Shown piece by piece: positions 49,335 to 56,828 of a DNA stretch of 56,828 nucleotides. Each line of letters opens with the position of its first letter. The first letter of the stretch is position 1. Source of the DNA: Natronobiforma cellulositropha (GTDB lineage Archaea > Halobacteriota > Halobacteria > Halobacteriales > Natrialbaceae); contig NZ_JANZXN010000058.1 of assembly GCF_025629245.1 (NCBI RefSeq), positions 1-56,828 on the forward strand. The letters run 5' to 3'. Position numbers and translations under genes: made by a program. Under the pieces are notes generated by a model. The model was not told the DNA's origin, ran no database searches, and saw only the letters and a program-made list of their open reading frames with translations.

Positions 49335-49733
49335 GTGAACCGCCGTACGCTGCTTCGAACCGCCGGAGCCACGGTCCCGGTAGCCTGTCTCGCGGGCTGT
49401 CTCTCGAATCTCAGTTTTACGACGCCGGTCGAGGTCCAGGTCAGAAACCGGATCGACGAGAGTCGGAACGTACGAATTACCGCCATCGACGGCGAGGACG
49501 GCCGCGGTACGTACGAACAGTCGGTCGCCGTCACTCCCGGTGAGACTGCTGGATTAGAGCGCCTCTCGAACACCGACCAGCACGTCAGAATCGAGGTACT
49601 CAGCCCAGACGGCGAGGAGGTCGACATCGAGACGCTCACCGTCGGCGAACGCTCGCGCGCGGTCACCGTCTCGATTACCGACGAGGGTGTCTCCGTCGAC
49701 CACAACGAGCGCGACCCACCGGCCGACGACTAA
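49335..49733 (+). CDS. Tat-exported lipoprotein of unknown function
   Basis: The protein has 132 residues with an RR-containing leader (MNRRTLLRTAGATVPVACLAGC) and lipobox LAGC, so it should be exported and lipid-anchored at the Cys near residue 22. The rest is a single beta-sandwich-like domain with Val/Asp-rich strands (VEVQVRNRIDESRNVRITAIDG) and no catalytic motif. The start is GTG. It is the last plus-strand gene before the convergent YcaO gene. The function is unknown. Confidence 0.75.
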   Translation: MNRRTLLRTAGATVPVACLAGCLSNLSFTTPVEVQVRNRIDESRNVRITAIDGEDGRGTYEQSVAVTPGETAGLERLSNTDQHVRIEVLSPDGEEVDIETLTVGERSRAVTVSITDEGVSVDHNERDPPADD

Positions 49734-49751
49734 CTCCTCTCCCGAGCGCTT

Positions 49752-51488
49752 CTACGGGTACGGGTGATACGGTCCCTCGAGTCGCGGCTCGAAGCCGAGG
49801 TCCGCCGGGACGGTGTTGGCTCGCTCACCGAAGAACGCCGTTCCAGTGAACAGCGGCTGGGCTTCGGGGACGACGACGCGCACCGCTTCGAAGCCGAGTG
49901 CCTCGACGTCGCGGGTCGTCAGCCGCGCTGCGTACGGCGTCAGACCGGCGTCGGTCGCCCGCGAGACGAGCGACTCGAGTCGTTCGAGACCGGTCGGGAC
50001 GGGGTCGGGACCGACGGCGGCGGCGTCGACGTCGCCGTCGACGGCGATGAACGACCTGGCCGCGTCGGGGAAGGAGGCGTACTCGCCGATTTCGCCCGAG
50101 GCGTCCGCGGCGTCCTCCGGGCCGAGTGCCCGCAGCTCCATCCAGTTCTGGAGCGCCTCGCAGAGCGCTGCCCGGGCGGCCCCGACGGCGTCGAGTGAGG
50201 CCGCAGACCCCATCGCGAACTGTGGCCAGCCGCCTTCACGGTGGACGGCGACCGAGACGACCGGTACGTCTACGTCCTGGGTGACGAGCAGCGGCGTCAC
50301 GGTCAGCCCCTCGCCGCGGGCGCGCCGGGCGAGGCGTTCGAACACGTCGTCGTCGACGCCCAGCGCCAGCGGTTCGAACGTCGAGTACCACGAGAGCATC
50401 GTCGCGTCGCGCTCGATGACCTCGCTGAGACCGGAGACGAGCGCGTCGACCGTCGAAGAGCCGAGACCGAGACCGGTGGTGATCGACGGGAGCAGTTGCT
50501 CACCTGGCGGGGGGAACTGGACGGCCGCCGCCGGCAGGTGGGCCTCGTCGCCGGTCTCGAGGTTCTCACCGAGTACCCAGCGGTGTTCTTCCTCCGGGTC
50601 GAACGCCGGGGCGTCTCCGGGTCTGACCAGCTCGTCCGGTGAGAGCGCAGCCTCGAGTTCGTCGAACGGCGCGCGGACGAAGTCCGACGGGCGGTAGGTC
50701 GCCCCGCAGTAGCGCTCGAGCGTCTCGCCGACGGCTTTCATCATCGCGGCGTTCCAGTCCTCGTCGACACCGGCGGCCTGTGGCGGCGTTCGGGCGTCGC
50801 TGAACCCGCTCGTGTCGGCCGCGCTCGCGAGGTAGTACGGCGCGGGGAACGACTCGGCTTCGCCGAGCGTCGAGACGATACCGACGCGCTCGTCGATGAC
50901 CGTGTCTGCGCTCGCGACAGCCGCCTCGAGGTCCACCGAGTCGTCGTCACGGCCGAGCGCCCGGTCTCTCGAGTCGGGTTCACAGTCACAGTTGGGCACG
51001 GGGAGGAAGCGCCGGCGTGCGTAGACGCGTGAGTCGCCGAGTTCGACGACGTGACCGAACAGGCGGTCTTCGCCTGCGAACGTCCGGGCGCACTCGTAGC
51101 CGGCGACCGCTCCGGCGAACCGGGCGGTACTCCGAGAGCCGGTCGCTCGTTCGGCGCGTTCTCCGTCAGAGAGGTTCGACTCGACGCGCATCCGGAGACA
51201 GTGGAAACAGCCCGTCGACGCCGAGAAGCCGCTCACGGCGGCGTCTACGTCGGTCAACGGGTGGCCGCCCATGCCGCCGATTTCGACGGCGATCCAGGGG
51301 GTGTTTCCCGCGAGTGCGGCCTCGTTCGCGTCGGCGAACGTCGACGCGCCGGCGACGTCTGCGACGACGGCGAACCGTGCGGTTTCGACGTCCGCCGGCT
51401 CGGCGTCGACGGTTTCGATGTCGACGTCTGCGAGGGCGGTGGCGACGGTCTCTGCGATGGGGTCGTCACCCACGATGTGTACGTCCAT
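49752..51488 (-). CDS. YcaO-type cyclodehydratase with N-terminal E1-like domain
   Basis: The protein has 578 residues. The N-terminal 190 look like an ocin/ThiF-type partner domain: a Rossmann-like VHIVGDDPIAETVATAL, and two Cys pairs (TGCFHCLRM and PNCDCEPD) that could bind zinc. The YcaO domain follows with the ATP-binding elements AMMKAVGETLERYCG, TVDALVSGLSEVIERDA and AARAALCEALQNW, and a Pro-rich end (GPYHPYP). YcaO enzymes use ATP to activate backbone amides for azoline or thioamide formation. No precursor peptide or other maturation gene is seen nearby. ATG 51488 fits the Rossmann start. Confidence 0.85.
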   Translation of the reverse strand: MDVHIVGDDPIAETVATALADVDIETVDAEPADVETARFAVVADVAGASTFADANEAALAGNTPWIAVEIGGMGGHPLTDVDAAVSGFSASTGCFHCLRMRVESNLSDGERAERATGSRSTARFAGAVAGYECARTFAGEDRLFGHVVELGDSRVYARRRFLPVPNCDCEPDSRDRALGRDDDSVDLEAAVASADTVIDERVGIVSTLGEAESFPAPYYLASAADTSGFSDARTPPQAAGVDEDWNAAMMKAVGETLERYCGATYRPSDFVRAPFDELEAALSPDELVRPGDAPAFDPEEEHRWVLGENLETGDEAHLPAAAVQFPPPGEQLLPSITTGLGLGSSTVDALVSGLSEVIERDATMLSWYSTFEPLALGVDDDVFERLARRARGEGLTVTPLLVTQDVDVPVVSVAVHREGGWPQFAMGSAASLDAVGAARAALCEALQNWMELRALGPEDAADASGEIGEYASFPDAARSFIAVDGDVDAAAVGPDPVPTGLERLESLVSRATDAGLTPYAARLTTRDVEALGFEAVRVVVPEAQPLFTGTAFFGERANTVPADLGFEPRLEGPYHPYP

Positions 51489-51563
51489 ACCGAAGCCCTG
51501 GGAGGCCGGTACCAAAAACGAACCGTTCGAGTGGTTAGTACAACGCCGTCGGCTGGCGAGCCA

Positions 51564-52007
51564 TTACGCTGGCGGCTCGTCGTCGAGTTCTTCGAGGACC
51601 TCGCGGGCGTTCTCGACGGCGATGTGTTTCTTCGCGGGGTAGGCCTCGACTTTCGCGCGGAAGGTGATGCCCTCACCGAGGGCGACGTCGCCGGAGAAGG
51701 CCGCCTGCTTGTCCAGACGCAAGAACAGTTCCGTGTTCTCGGTGACGCGCTCGTCGAGTTCGGCGAGCAACCGGCCGAACGACTCGAGGTCGGCGAGACG
51801 GGCGAGGACGTGGCGGACGTCGTCGGCGTTCTCGACGCGCGCAGAGAGGATGAGGATGCGGTCGCCGTAGTGGCCTTCGCTCTCGAGGCGTTCGATCTCG
51901 AACTCCTCGGGGAGGAAGGTTCTGAGTGCGTCCTCGACGCGCTTTTCGTCTTCGGTTGCGTAACAGAACGCCCGAAGGTCGACGTAGTGGAGTGGAATCT
52001 GTCCCAT
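51564..52007 (-). CDS. RNA-binding protein (exosome-associated RNA-binding family)
   Basis: The protein has 147 residues beginning with MGQIPLHYVDLRAFCYATEDEKRVEDALRTFLP and containing the ESEGHYGDRILILSARVENADDVRHVLARL segment, typical of the archaeal COG1325/PF01877 RNA-binding family. The family is predicted to associate with RNA processing complexes. The start at 52007 matches the family; the frame opens at 52040. A small SH3-like gene lies upstream in the same direction. Confidence 0.75.
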   Translation of the reverse strand: MGQIPLHYVDLRAFCYATEDEKRVEDALRTFLPEEFEIERLESEGHYGDRILILSARVENADDVRHVLARLADLESFGRLLAELDERVTENTELFLRLDKQAAFSGDVALGEGITFRAKVEAYPAKKHIAVENAREVLEELDDEPPA

Positions 52008-52063
52008 GGTCGGTGGTGAGTCGGCGCCGCCGGCCGTCACGGCGGGCCGGGTCGCCTGTGCGG

Positions 52064-52282
52064 TTACTCGTCGTCGTCGCCGGCGTCGGCTTCGTCTGCG
52101 CTCTCGTCGGTCTCTTCGAGTGCGTCCTCCGGCACGCCGCTCTCCTGGCCGTCCTCGAAGCTGATCGTGTAGGTGACGTCGCCGAACATCGACTCCATCG
52201 TCTGGGTGACGGTGCCGGTCTCGCCGTCGAACTCGCTGTGCTTGTCGTGTAAGACGACGCGGTCGTCCTCTTCGAAGCTCAT
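52064..52282 (-). CDS. Small SH3/KOW-like barrel protein with acidic tail
   Basis: The protein has 72 residues. The first 50 (FEEDDRVVLHDKHSEFDGETGTVTQTMESMFGDVTYTISFEDG) look like a small SH3/KOW-type barrel, as in DUF1918 and KOW proteins. The end is strongly acidic (ESADEADAGDDDE). I use ATG 52282, as the upstream extension is not protein-like. It probably belongs to the same unit as the RNA-binding protein. Confidence 0.65.
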   Translation of the reverse strand: MSFEEDDRVVLHDKHSEFDGETGTVTQTMESMFGDVTYTISFEDGQESGVPEDALEETDESADEADAGDDDE

Positions 52283-52369
52283 ACGCTCAGTTCCCCGGGC
52301 GAAGGTAAAAAGGGACTGATTCCCCGACACCGCGGCGGTGGTCGGTCCCCGCCGTCGGCGTCTGCGTGT

Positions 52370-53047
52370 TCAGCCGTCGAGTTCCTCGAGTAAGACCGCC
52401 GCGGCCCGCTGTGAGGACGCTGGACCGCGGGCGGTGATCAGGTTGCCGTCGACGGTGACGCTGGTATCCGACTCGAGTTCGGCGTCCCAGGTGCCGCCGG
52501 CGGCGACGACCTCGTCTTCGACCCAGTAGGGGAGCTTCCGCCCGTTCGGGAGGCGGTCGTGGTCGTCGACGATGTCCGTCTCCCAGGCGTTCGGAAAGCC
52601 GGTGACCTCGCGGCCGTCGACGAGGAACTCCCCGTCAGACCCTCGGGTGAACGCGAGTAAGCCGACGGCGTGACAGACGACGAGTGCGACTCCCTCCCCT
52701 TCGACGGTCGCTGCGAGCAGCGCTCGCGCGTGGCCGTCCTGGTTGACGTCCCACTCGGTGCCGTGGCCCCCCGGGAAGACGACGGCGTCGTACTCGTCGG
52801 CGCTCGCTTCCGCGAGCGGAATCGGATTCTCGAGTCGCTCGTCGGTGGCGTGGACCTCCTCGACGTGGGCGGCGGTCTCCTCGCCGACCTGCTCGGGATC
52901 GATCGAGAGGTCGTCGACGACCGGTTTCGATCCGGTCGGCGTGGCGACCGTGATCTCGACACCCGCCTCGGTGAGCGCCTCGAGTGGCGCAATGCATTCT
53001 TCTCCCCAGTACCCCTCCTCACTTACGACGAACAGTGCTGTCGTCAC
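52370..53047 (-). CDS. DJ-1/PfpI family protein (Hsp31-like)
   Basis: This 225-residue class I glutamine amidotransferase-like protein has the nucleophile elbow Cys125 in ALVVCHAVG, Glu in EEGYWGEECIAPLE (about residue 16-17) and FPGGHGTEWD (about 91-100). This matches the Hsp31/YhbO-like branch, reported as glyoxalase/deglycase or chaperone. The start is GTG 53047; a TATA box with dyad GGAT-AAAA-ATCC (53071-53082) is 25-35 bases upstream, so it is probably leaderless. It stands alone. Confidence 0.88.
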   Translation of the reverse strand: MTTALFVVSEEGYWGEECIAPLEALTEAGVEITVATPTGSKPVVDDLSIDPEQVGEETAAHVEEVHATDERLENPIPLAEASADEYDAVVFPGGHGTEWDVNQDGHARALLAATVEGEGVALVVCHAVGLLAFTRGSDGEFLVDGREVTGFPNAWETDIVDDHDRLPNGRKLPYWVEDEVVAAGGTWDAELESDTSVTVDGNLITARGPASSQRAAAVLLEELDG

Positions 53048-53123
53048 GGATTTTCGTACACTTCACTAGGATAAAAATCCTCGCCGATGGCCAGCGCGAA
53101 TGGTAGCAACCGCTATCGTAGCC

Positions 53124-53187
53124 ACTGCAAGTCAGTGCACACCTGATCGCCAGACGGGTCGGCGATCAGTGTGTAAATCGTTGCAGT
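53124..53187. terminator. Nested 20-bp inverted repeat between the DHH and PfpI genes
   Basis: ACTGCAA (53124-53130) pairs with TTGCAGT (53181-53187), and inside CACAC plus TGATCGCC (53138-53151) pair with GGCGATCA plus GTGTG (53161-53173), with one bulged base and a 9-base loop. It is downstream of the DHH stop (84 bases) and upstream of the PfpI promoter. It may be a terminator or a small structured RNA. Confidence 0.5.
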
Positions 53188-53270
53188 TGTTACTATAGGC
53201 CGGTGACCGGTCGCTGCTGGCTGCAGGTCACCCGCTCGAGACCGACTGAGATTCGCGTGGGCCGCTCCGA

Positions 53271-54278
53271 TCACACCTCGCCGTCACCGTCTAAGTTGAG
53301 TGCCTCGAAGAACCGGCGGGAGATTCGACGCGAGACGAACGAGAGGAGTGCGTCGTCGTCGTCCGCCTCGTCGCCGAAGAGTCCGAGGTCGATCTGCCCG
53401 CCGGCCATGTCGTGGTGGCCGCCGGTCGCTCCGAGCCCTCCGAACGCACCCTCGAGCGTTTCGCCGATGTGTACGCGCGGATCGATCGATCGGCCGCTGA
53501 TACGGATCGAGTCGGAGACGAGACCGAAGACGAGGACCGTGTCGACGCCCTCTAAGTTCAGGAGGTAGTCGGCTGCCTGTGGCAGGGCGTCGGTCTCCGG
53601 CGTGATCCCGACGTTCGCGACGAGCGAGGAACCGCGTCGTTCGCGCGAGGTGATCGCCCGGCCGATCGCGTCGATCGTCGCCGGAGAGAACGCAGAGCCG
53701 TACAGTTGGTCGAGTACCTCGAGATCAGCCTCTGGGTAGACCGCGAGCGCGGCTTCGTACTCCCTGGCCGTCGGCTCTCTGATGTAGTCGAGACGCTCCC
53801 TGTGGAGGGCGAACAGGAGCGCAGAGGCCAGCCGTTCCGTGATCGCCACGTCGAGTTTGAGGAGGTACTCGACGAAGATCGTCGCCGTCGCGCCGTACTC
53901 GACGCGAACGTCCACGAACGGTGCGCCGAGCGGGTCACCGGGGTGGTGGTCGACGACGATGGTTGGGTCGACGGCGTCGCTCACGGTGTTCGCCCCGTAG
54001 CGTGAGTGGTCGACGAACGCGCTCGCCTCGTACCCAGCGACGTCGACGTCCTCGAACGCCTCGACGTCGATCTCGAGGAGGTTGACGAACGCGCGGTTTT
54101 GCTGGTGTGAGATCTCACCGCCGTAGACGATCACGACGTCTTCGACGCCGTGTGCGCTCGCGATCTCCGCCAGCGCGAGGGCGCTCGCGAGACAGTCTGG
54201 ATCCGGGTTGTCGTGACAGACGATCGCGAGCGAGACCGTCTCCTCGAGCACCGCCGCGAGTTCCGCCGCGCGGGACAT
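53271..54278 (-). CDS. DHH family phosphoesterase (NrnA/RecJ-like)
   Basis: This 335-residue protein has the DHH domain (LAIVCHDNPDPDCLASALAL at about residues 17-36; ASAFVDHSRYGAN; TIVVDHHPGDP) and the DHHA1 domain ending in GGLGATGGHHDMAGGQIDLG. The Asp and His residues bind two metal ions. Family members hydrolyse oligoribonucleotides, pAp or cyclic dinucleotides; the choice cannot be made here. It is 335 residues, as usual for haloarchaeal members. It is followed by an extensive inverted repeat that may end transcription. Confidence 0.9.
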   Translation of the reverse strand: MSRAAELAAVLEETVSLAIVCHDNPDPDCLASALALAEIASAHGVEDVVIVYGGEISHQQNRAFVNLLEIDVEAFEDVDVAGYEASAFVDHSRYGANTVSDAVDPTIVVDHHPGDPLGAPFVDVRVEYGATATIFVEYLLKLDVAITERLASALLFALHRERLDYIREPTAREYEAALAVYPEADLEVLDQLYGSAFSPATIDAIGRAITSRERRGSSLVANVGITPETDALPQAADYLLNLEGVDTVLVFGLVSDSIRISGRSIDPRVHIGETLEGAFGGLGATGGHHDMAGGQIDLGLFGDEADDDDALLSFVSRRISRRFFEALNLDGDGEV

Positions 54279-54359
54279 ACGGACTAGTAGGCGACAGAAC
54301 GGCTTAGACCCCCTGTCGGCGTTCGGTTCGTGAGACGAACGCTCGATACAGGAAGCTGC

Positions 54360-55358
54360 TCACCGCCCGGTCAGCGCCTCGCTGGCGGGTGCGAACGGGA
54401 GCGTCGTCCCGAGACCCGCCTCGAGTGCCTTCTCGTAGAGCATCGACGCGGCGGCGACCGTCTCGATACCGGTCCCACCGCTGTCGAAGACGGTGAGTTC
54501 CTCGGCGCTCGTCCGGCCGGGTGTCGCCCCCGCGACCACCTCGCCGAGTTCCGCGTGTACGTGGTCTTCGGTCACCGCGCCCGCCTCGAGCGCTGCCAGA
54601 AACGACCCTGCGTCCCGTGTCACGCGCTCGCGCAGGTCGGGGACGTACGTCGCCCGTTCGATCGTTTCGACGTCGAGTTCGCGTTTCTTCGGGTGGTATC
54701 GGCCCATCGCCGTCACGTGCGTGCCGGGTGCGAGATCGTCGCTCGAGACGACCGGCGAGTCGGCCGTCGTCGCCGTGATGACGACGTCGGCGCCGTCGAC
54801 GGCGTCGGCGCTCGAGGAGACCGCCTGCACGGTCCCCTCGAGTCGGTCGGCGAACTCCTCGGCGAACGCCTCGCGGTGCTCGCGCGTGGGTGAGAAGACT
54901 CGGACCGCTTCGAACTCGCGGACGGTCGCGCTCGCACGAAGCTGGCCGCGGGCCTGTGGCCCGGTGCCGATGACGGCGACGGTGGCCGCGTCACGGCGGG
55001 CGAGTGCGTCGACGGCGACGGCACCGGCGCCTCCGGTTTTGAACGGGTTCATACTCGCACCGTCGATGATCGCGAGCGGCTCGCCCGTCTCGGCGTCGAA
55101 CAGCGGGGTGACGAACCAGGCGTCGCCCGCACCGAAGCCGGCCGCGTAGGTGTAGCCACCCATCGCGCCGGTCTCGGGGAGCAAGGCGGCGTAACTGGTG
55201 AGCATGCCGCCGGGATCAGATCGGGTGAACGTCTGGCGTGGCCGTGCCGGCGCTCCCGTGCCACGTTCGCGGTAGGCTTCCCGGACCGCGTCGACGTACT
55301 CGTCGGGCGTGGCCAGTGCTGTCACGTCCGCGCTACTGAGAAACAGGACGTCGGTCAT
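54360..55358 (-). CDS. Ornithine cyclodeaminase/alanine dehydrogenase family protein
   Basis: This 332-residue protein of the OCD/mu-crystallin family has the NAD-binding VAVIGTGPQARGQLRA (about residues 127-142) and an N-terminal substrate-binding half with KTGGAGAVAVDAL. Such enzymes use NAD to deaminate ornithine, alanine or related amino acids, or reduce cyclic imines. The precise substrate cannot be read. The gene lies 1 bp away from no partner; the neighbour upstream is a small membrane protein gene. Confidence 0.88.
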   Translation of the reverse strand: MTDVLFLSSADVTALATPDEYVDAVREAYRERGTGAPARPRQTFTRSDPGGMLTSYAALLPETGAMGGYTYAAGFGAGDAWFVTPLFDAETGEPLAIIDGASMNPFKTGGAGAVAVDALARRDAATVAVIGTGPQARGQLRASATVREFEAVRVFSPTREHREAFAEEFADRLEGTVQAVSSSADAVDGADVVITATTADSPVVSSDDLAPGTHVTAMGRYHPKKRELDVETIERATYVPDLRERVTRDAGSFLAALEAGAVTEDHVHAELGEVVAGATPGRTSAEELTVFDSGGTGIETVAAASMLYEKALEAGLGTTLPFAPASEALTGR

Positions 55359-55403
55359 CGTCTGCCCGAACGGCTGGGTGGGTAAAAAGGTCCTCGAGAG
55401 TCG

Positions 55404-55649
55404 TTACTCTGCGTTGATCGGGGGCCGCTGACCCTGCCGCGGGCGCTTGCGCGACGGCTGGTTGGGCGACTCCTCGACGGCGTCCGTCGGTGCGTTGACG
55501 AACATCGCGTGGCCGATGAGACCGATCGCGACGGCTGCACCGATCGGTACGGCGGTCGTCAGCGAGACACCGACGACGGTCAGTGCGGCGGTGATGCCGA
55601 GCAGTGCGACCGGGATAAGCCCGAGAACAACGTCGTAATATCCAGCCAT
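55404..55649 (-). CDS. Small membrane protein
   Basis: This 81-residue protein has two hydrophobic segments (about 8-28 and 33-51) and a basic, proline-rich tail (PNQPSRKRPRQGQRPP). The ATG at 55649 is preceded on the coding strand by an AT-rich stretch with a TATA-like sequence. The function is unknown; haloarchaea encode many such small membrane proteins. Confidence 0.65.
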   Translation of the reverse strand: MAGYYDVVLGLIPVALLGITAALTVVGVSLTTAVPIGAAVAIGLIGHAMFVNAPTDAVEESPNQPSRKRPRQGQRPPINAE

Positions 55650-55974
55650 AATCTACTACATAGTATGGGGAATAGGTATATAAGCATTTCCCATAATTTG
55701 CTGATAGCGAACTCGTCTGCAACGTAGTGCTTTGAGAACAGATTCCTATAACTTATGAATTAGTTATTCTCCGGAACCTGACGCTAATCTCACGCTCCAC
55801 AGCTGAAACGAAGTCCATCTCCCGCCCGTATCGAATCCGCCGGTGATAGCAACCGATAGACGGCGGCGACCTGTACTGTCCGGTACCCGGTCTCTCGCGA
55901 GCAAACCCACACGTCGTAGATACGCCTCTTTGTTCGAGACGGCCGCTGCGGTACTCCCTCCTCTGACTGACAGG
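55650..55974. other. Intergenic region without a convincing gene
   Basis: The left part (55655-55780) is AT-rich and contains the promoter of the small membrane protein. The right part has only short frames of random character; one minus-strand frame from 56006 to 55764 overlaps the next gene and is unconvincing. Confidence 0.5.
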
Positions 55975-56400
55975 TCAATTGGCAGGGGCGAACGCGGCGT
56001 ACCCAACGCGCCAGGTCAGCAGACAGACCAGTCCCAGCCCACCGATCACGAGCGGAAACGGCCAGGCCATTCCGCCCTCGAAGAAGGGCGACCCACGGAG
56101 GAGCAACGCCACGTTCGCCGCTGCGAGCCAGGCGACGGCTACGACACGGGCAGCCTCGAGCGGCTCTGAGAGGACCCGCTCGGCGTACGCGCCAGCGAGT
56201 ACCGCGAGGGGAACCCACGCGAGGAGAAACGGGGCGATTCCCTCGAACGTCGACAGCGGGGCTGTGAGCGGGTCCGTCCCGTGAGAGACCATTCCGCCCG
56301 CGACGAGCGCCGACAGCAGGGCACCGTCGACGAGTGCGACCACGAGTGTTCGCCGGTCGGCCGTCGGCCGCCACGCGAGCGTCGGTGGGGTCGTGTCCAT
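55975..56400 (-). CDS. DUF3054 family membrane protein
   Basis: The protein has 141 residues with four membrane segments and the DUF3054 pattern: VVALVDGALLSALVAGGMVSHG, APFLLAWVPLAVLAGAY, then a third and fourth helix with LRGSPFFEGGMAWPFPLVIG. ATG 56400 gives MDTTPPTLAWR; the frame opens at 56436. Members are of unknown function and are common in actinobacteria and haloarchaea. Confidence 0.8.
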   Translation of the reverse strand: MDTTPPTLAWRPTADRRTLVVALVDGALLSALVAGGMVSHGTDPLTAPLSTFEGIAPFLLAWVPLAVLAGAYAERVLSEPLEAARVVAVAWLAAANVALLLRGSPFFEGGMAWPFPLVIGGLGLVCLLTWRVGYAAFAPAN

Positions 56401-56616
56401 ACGCTCGAGTCGGGCCGCGTCCGCTATGGCCGTCACGGTTTCGGCCGGGACCGAGCCGTTTCAGCAATCTCGAGGCACCTCGCGCGCAAGAAAGAACCGC
56501 GGCGGGCGGCCGCCGCGGGCCGTCCAACGGACAGAGCGTCGCGTGCGAGGTACCCTGCCTCGCACGAACGACCCTCGCGGGAGACCTTCTTTGTTATGGG
56601 ATGAGCAGGCGCAAAA

Positions 56617-56636
56617 CCTCGCGCTTTAGCGCGGGG
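56617..56636 (+). mobile_element. IS200/IS605-type end hairpin
   Basis: CCTCGCGC (56617-56624) pairs with GCGCGGGG (56629-56636), with one G-T pair and TTTA loop. ATACGCGACGTCAC follows. The form is typical of haloarchaeal IS1341-type ends. Its own transposase body is not visible to the left, where the sequence is only poor, frame-broken coding, so it may be an orphan right end or the left end of the tnpB element beginning at 56750. Confidence 0.5.
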
Positions 56637-56749
56637 ATACGCGACGTCACTGGATGACGCCACCCACCGATGACTGCACGGCTGGGTATTCCACGCCAAC
56701 CACTACCTTTAATATGAAAGGTTCCATAAGTTCTTATGAACACAGTACA

Positions 56750-56828
56750 ATGCTGGAGACAACCCGCACCTATCGAGCGAAAATCGGCAACCACTCCCAA
56801 GTGAGTGACGACCTCGATGACTGCGGGC
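56750..56828 (+). CDS. tnpB: TnpB (IS1341-type) N-terminus, cut by the window end
   Basis: The first 26 codons give MLETTRTYRAKIGNHSQVSD followed by DLDDCG, which matches the usual N-terminus of haloarchaeal IS1341-type TnpB proteins: RNA-guided nucleases associated with IS200/IS605-family elements. The gene runs off the right edge. An out-of-frame ATG at 56736 is not the start. A TATA-like TTTAATATG lies at about 56708-56716, 34-42 bases upstream. No tnpA is seen in the window. Confidence 0.75.
   Translation, partial: MLETTRTYRAKIGNHSQVSDDLDDCG

Noticed and set aside
55764-56006. Minus-strand 80-codon frame
   Set aside because: It overlaps the DUF3054 gene end, has no family-like pattern, and its composition looks random.
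1-56828. CRISPR array or rRNA operon
   Set aside because: No regularly spaced direct repeats with unique spacers and no rRNA-like sequence were seen; the 49-50-base repeats after dockerin genes are tandem gene-end copies, not CRISPR repeats.

Overview
The window comes from a halophilic archaeon (class Halobacteria). The base composition is GC-rich, the proteins are very acidic, and secreted proteins carry twin-arginine (Tat) leaders. There is an intron-containing tRNA-Trp of the haloarchaeal type, archaeal TATA boxes often sit about 25-35 bases before the start codon, and the aldolase and menaquinone genes are of haloarchaeal type. The genus cannot be fixed from the sequence.

Left part (1-21.5 kb): mostly housekeeping genes. 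These include a PRC-barrel protein with an Asp-rich tail, a MaoC hydratase, two PH-like membrane proteins, an acyl-CoA carboxylase carboxyltransferase, a Tat-exported trypsin-like protease, a fructose-bisphosphate aldolase/phosphatase pair, a 3-hydroxyacyl-CoA dehydrogenase, and a menaquinone block (menB, menA, menC, menE) with a toxin-antitoxin pair inserted after menB. An NRDE protein, a winged-helix regulator and gatC-gatA follow. At 6.6-7.0 kb there are hairpins resembling right-end/guide-RNA remnants of an IS200/IS605-type element.

Centre (21.8-41.6 kb): nine consecutive plus-strand genes for Tat-exported proteins. They are six GH5 glycoside hydrolases, one GH10 xylanase, one PL14-like polysaccharide lyase and one non-catalytic protein. 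Every one ends in a calcium-loop, dockerin-like module of about 60-70 residues. FN3, CBM6-like and other beta-sandwich modules are shuffled between them. No cohesin or scaffold protein is seen in the window. Most of the genes end in an unusual structure: the stop codon lies in the loop of an inverted repeat whose stem bases covary between copies. In four cases the gene end is followed, with a 49-50 base period, by one or more echo copies of the last codons. The first cellulase also has a nested stem in its probable 5' leader.

Right part (41.7-56.8 kb): an F420-type oxidoreductase, a stand-alone E2-like acyltransferase domain and a methyltransferase. Next is an AT-rich, unrecognised three-gene membrane operon beside tRNA-Trp, with a palindrome between its TATA box and start. 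Then come a DUF5794-like membrane protein, guaB, a lipoprotein, a YcaO cyclodehydratase without a visible precursor, an RNA-binding protein, a PfpI-type protein, a DHH phosphoesterase, an ornithine cyclodeaminase-like enzyme and a DUF3054 protein. The window ends inside the first codons of an IS1341-type tnpB.

The centre probably equips the cell to degrade cellulose and xylan outside the membrane, with the common C-terminal module acting as a shared docking, calcium-stabilising or retention tag. The enzyme families are read directly from the sequence; how the module works is inference.
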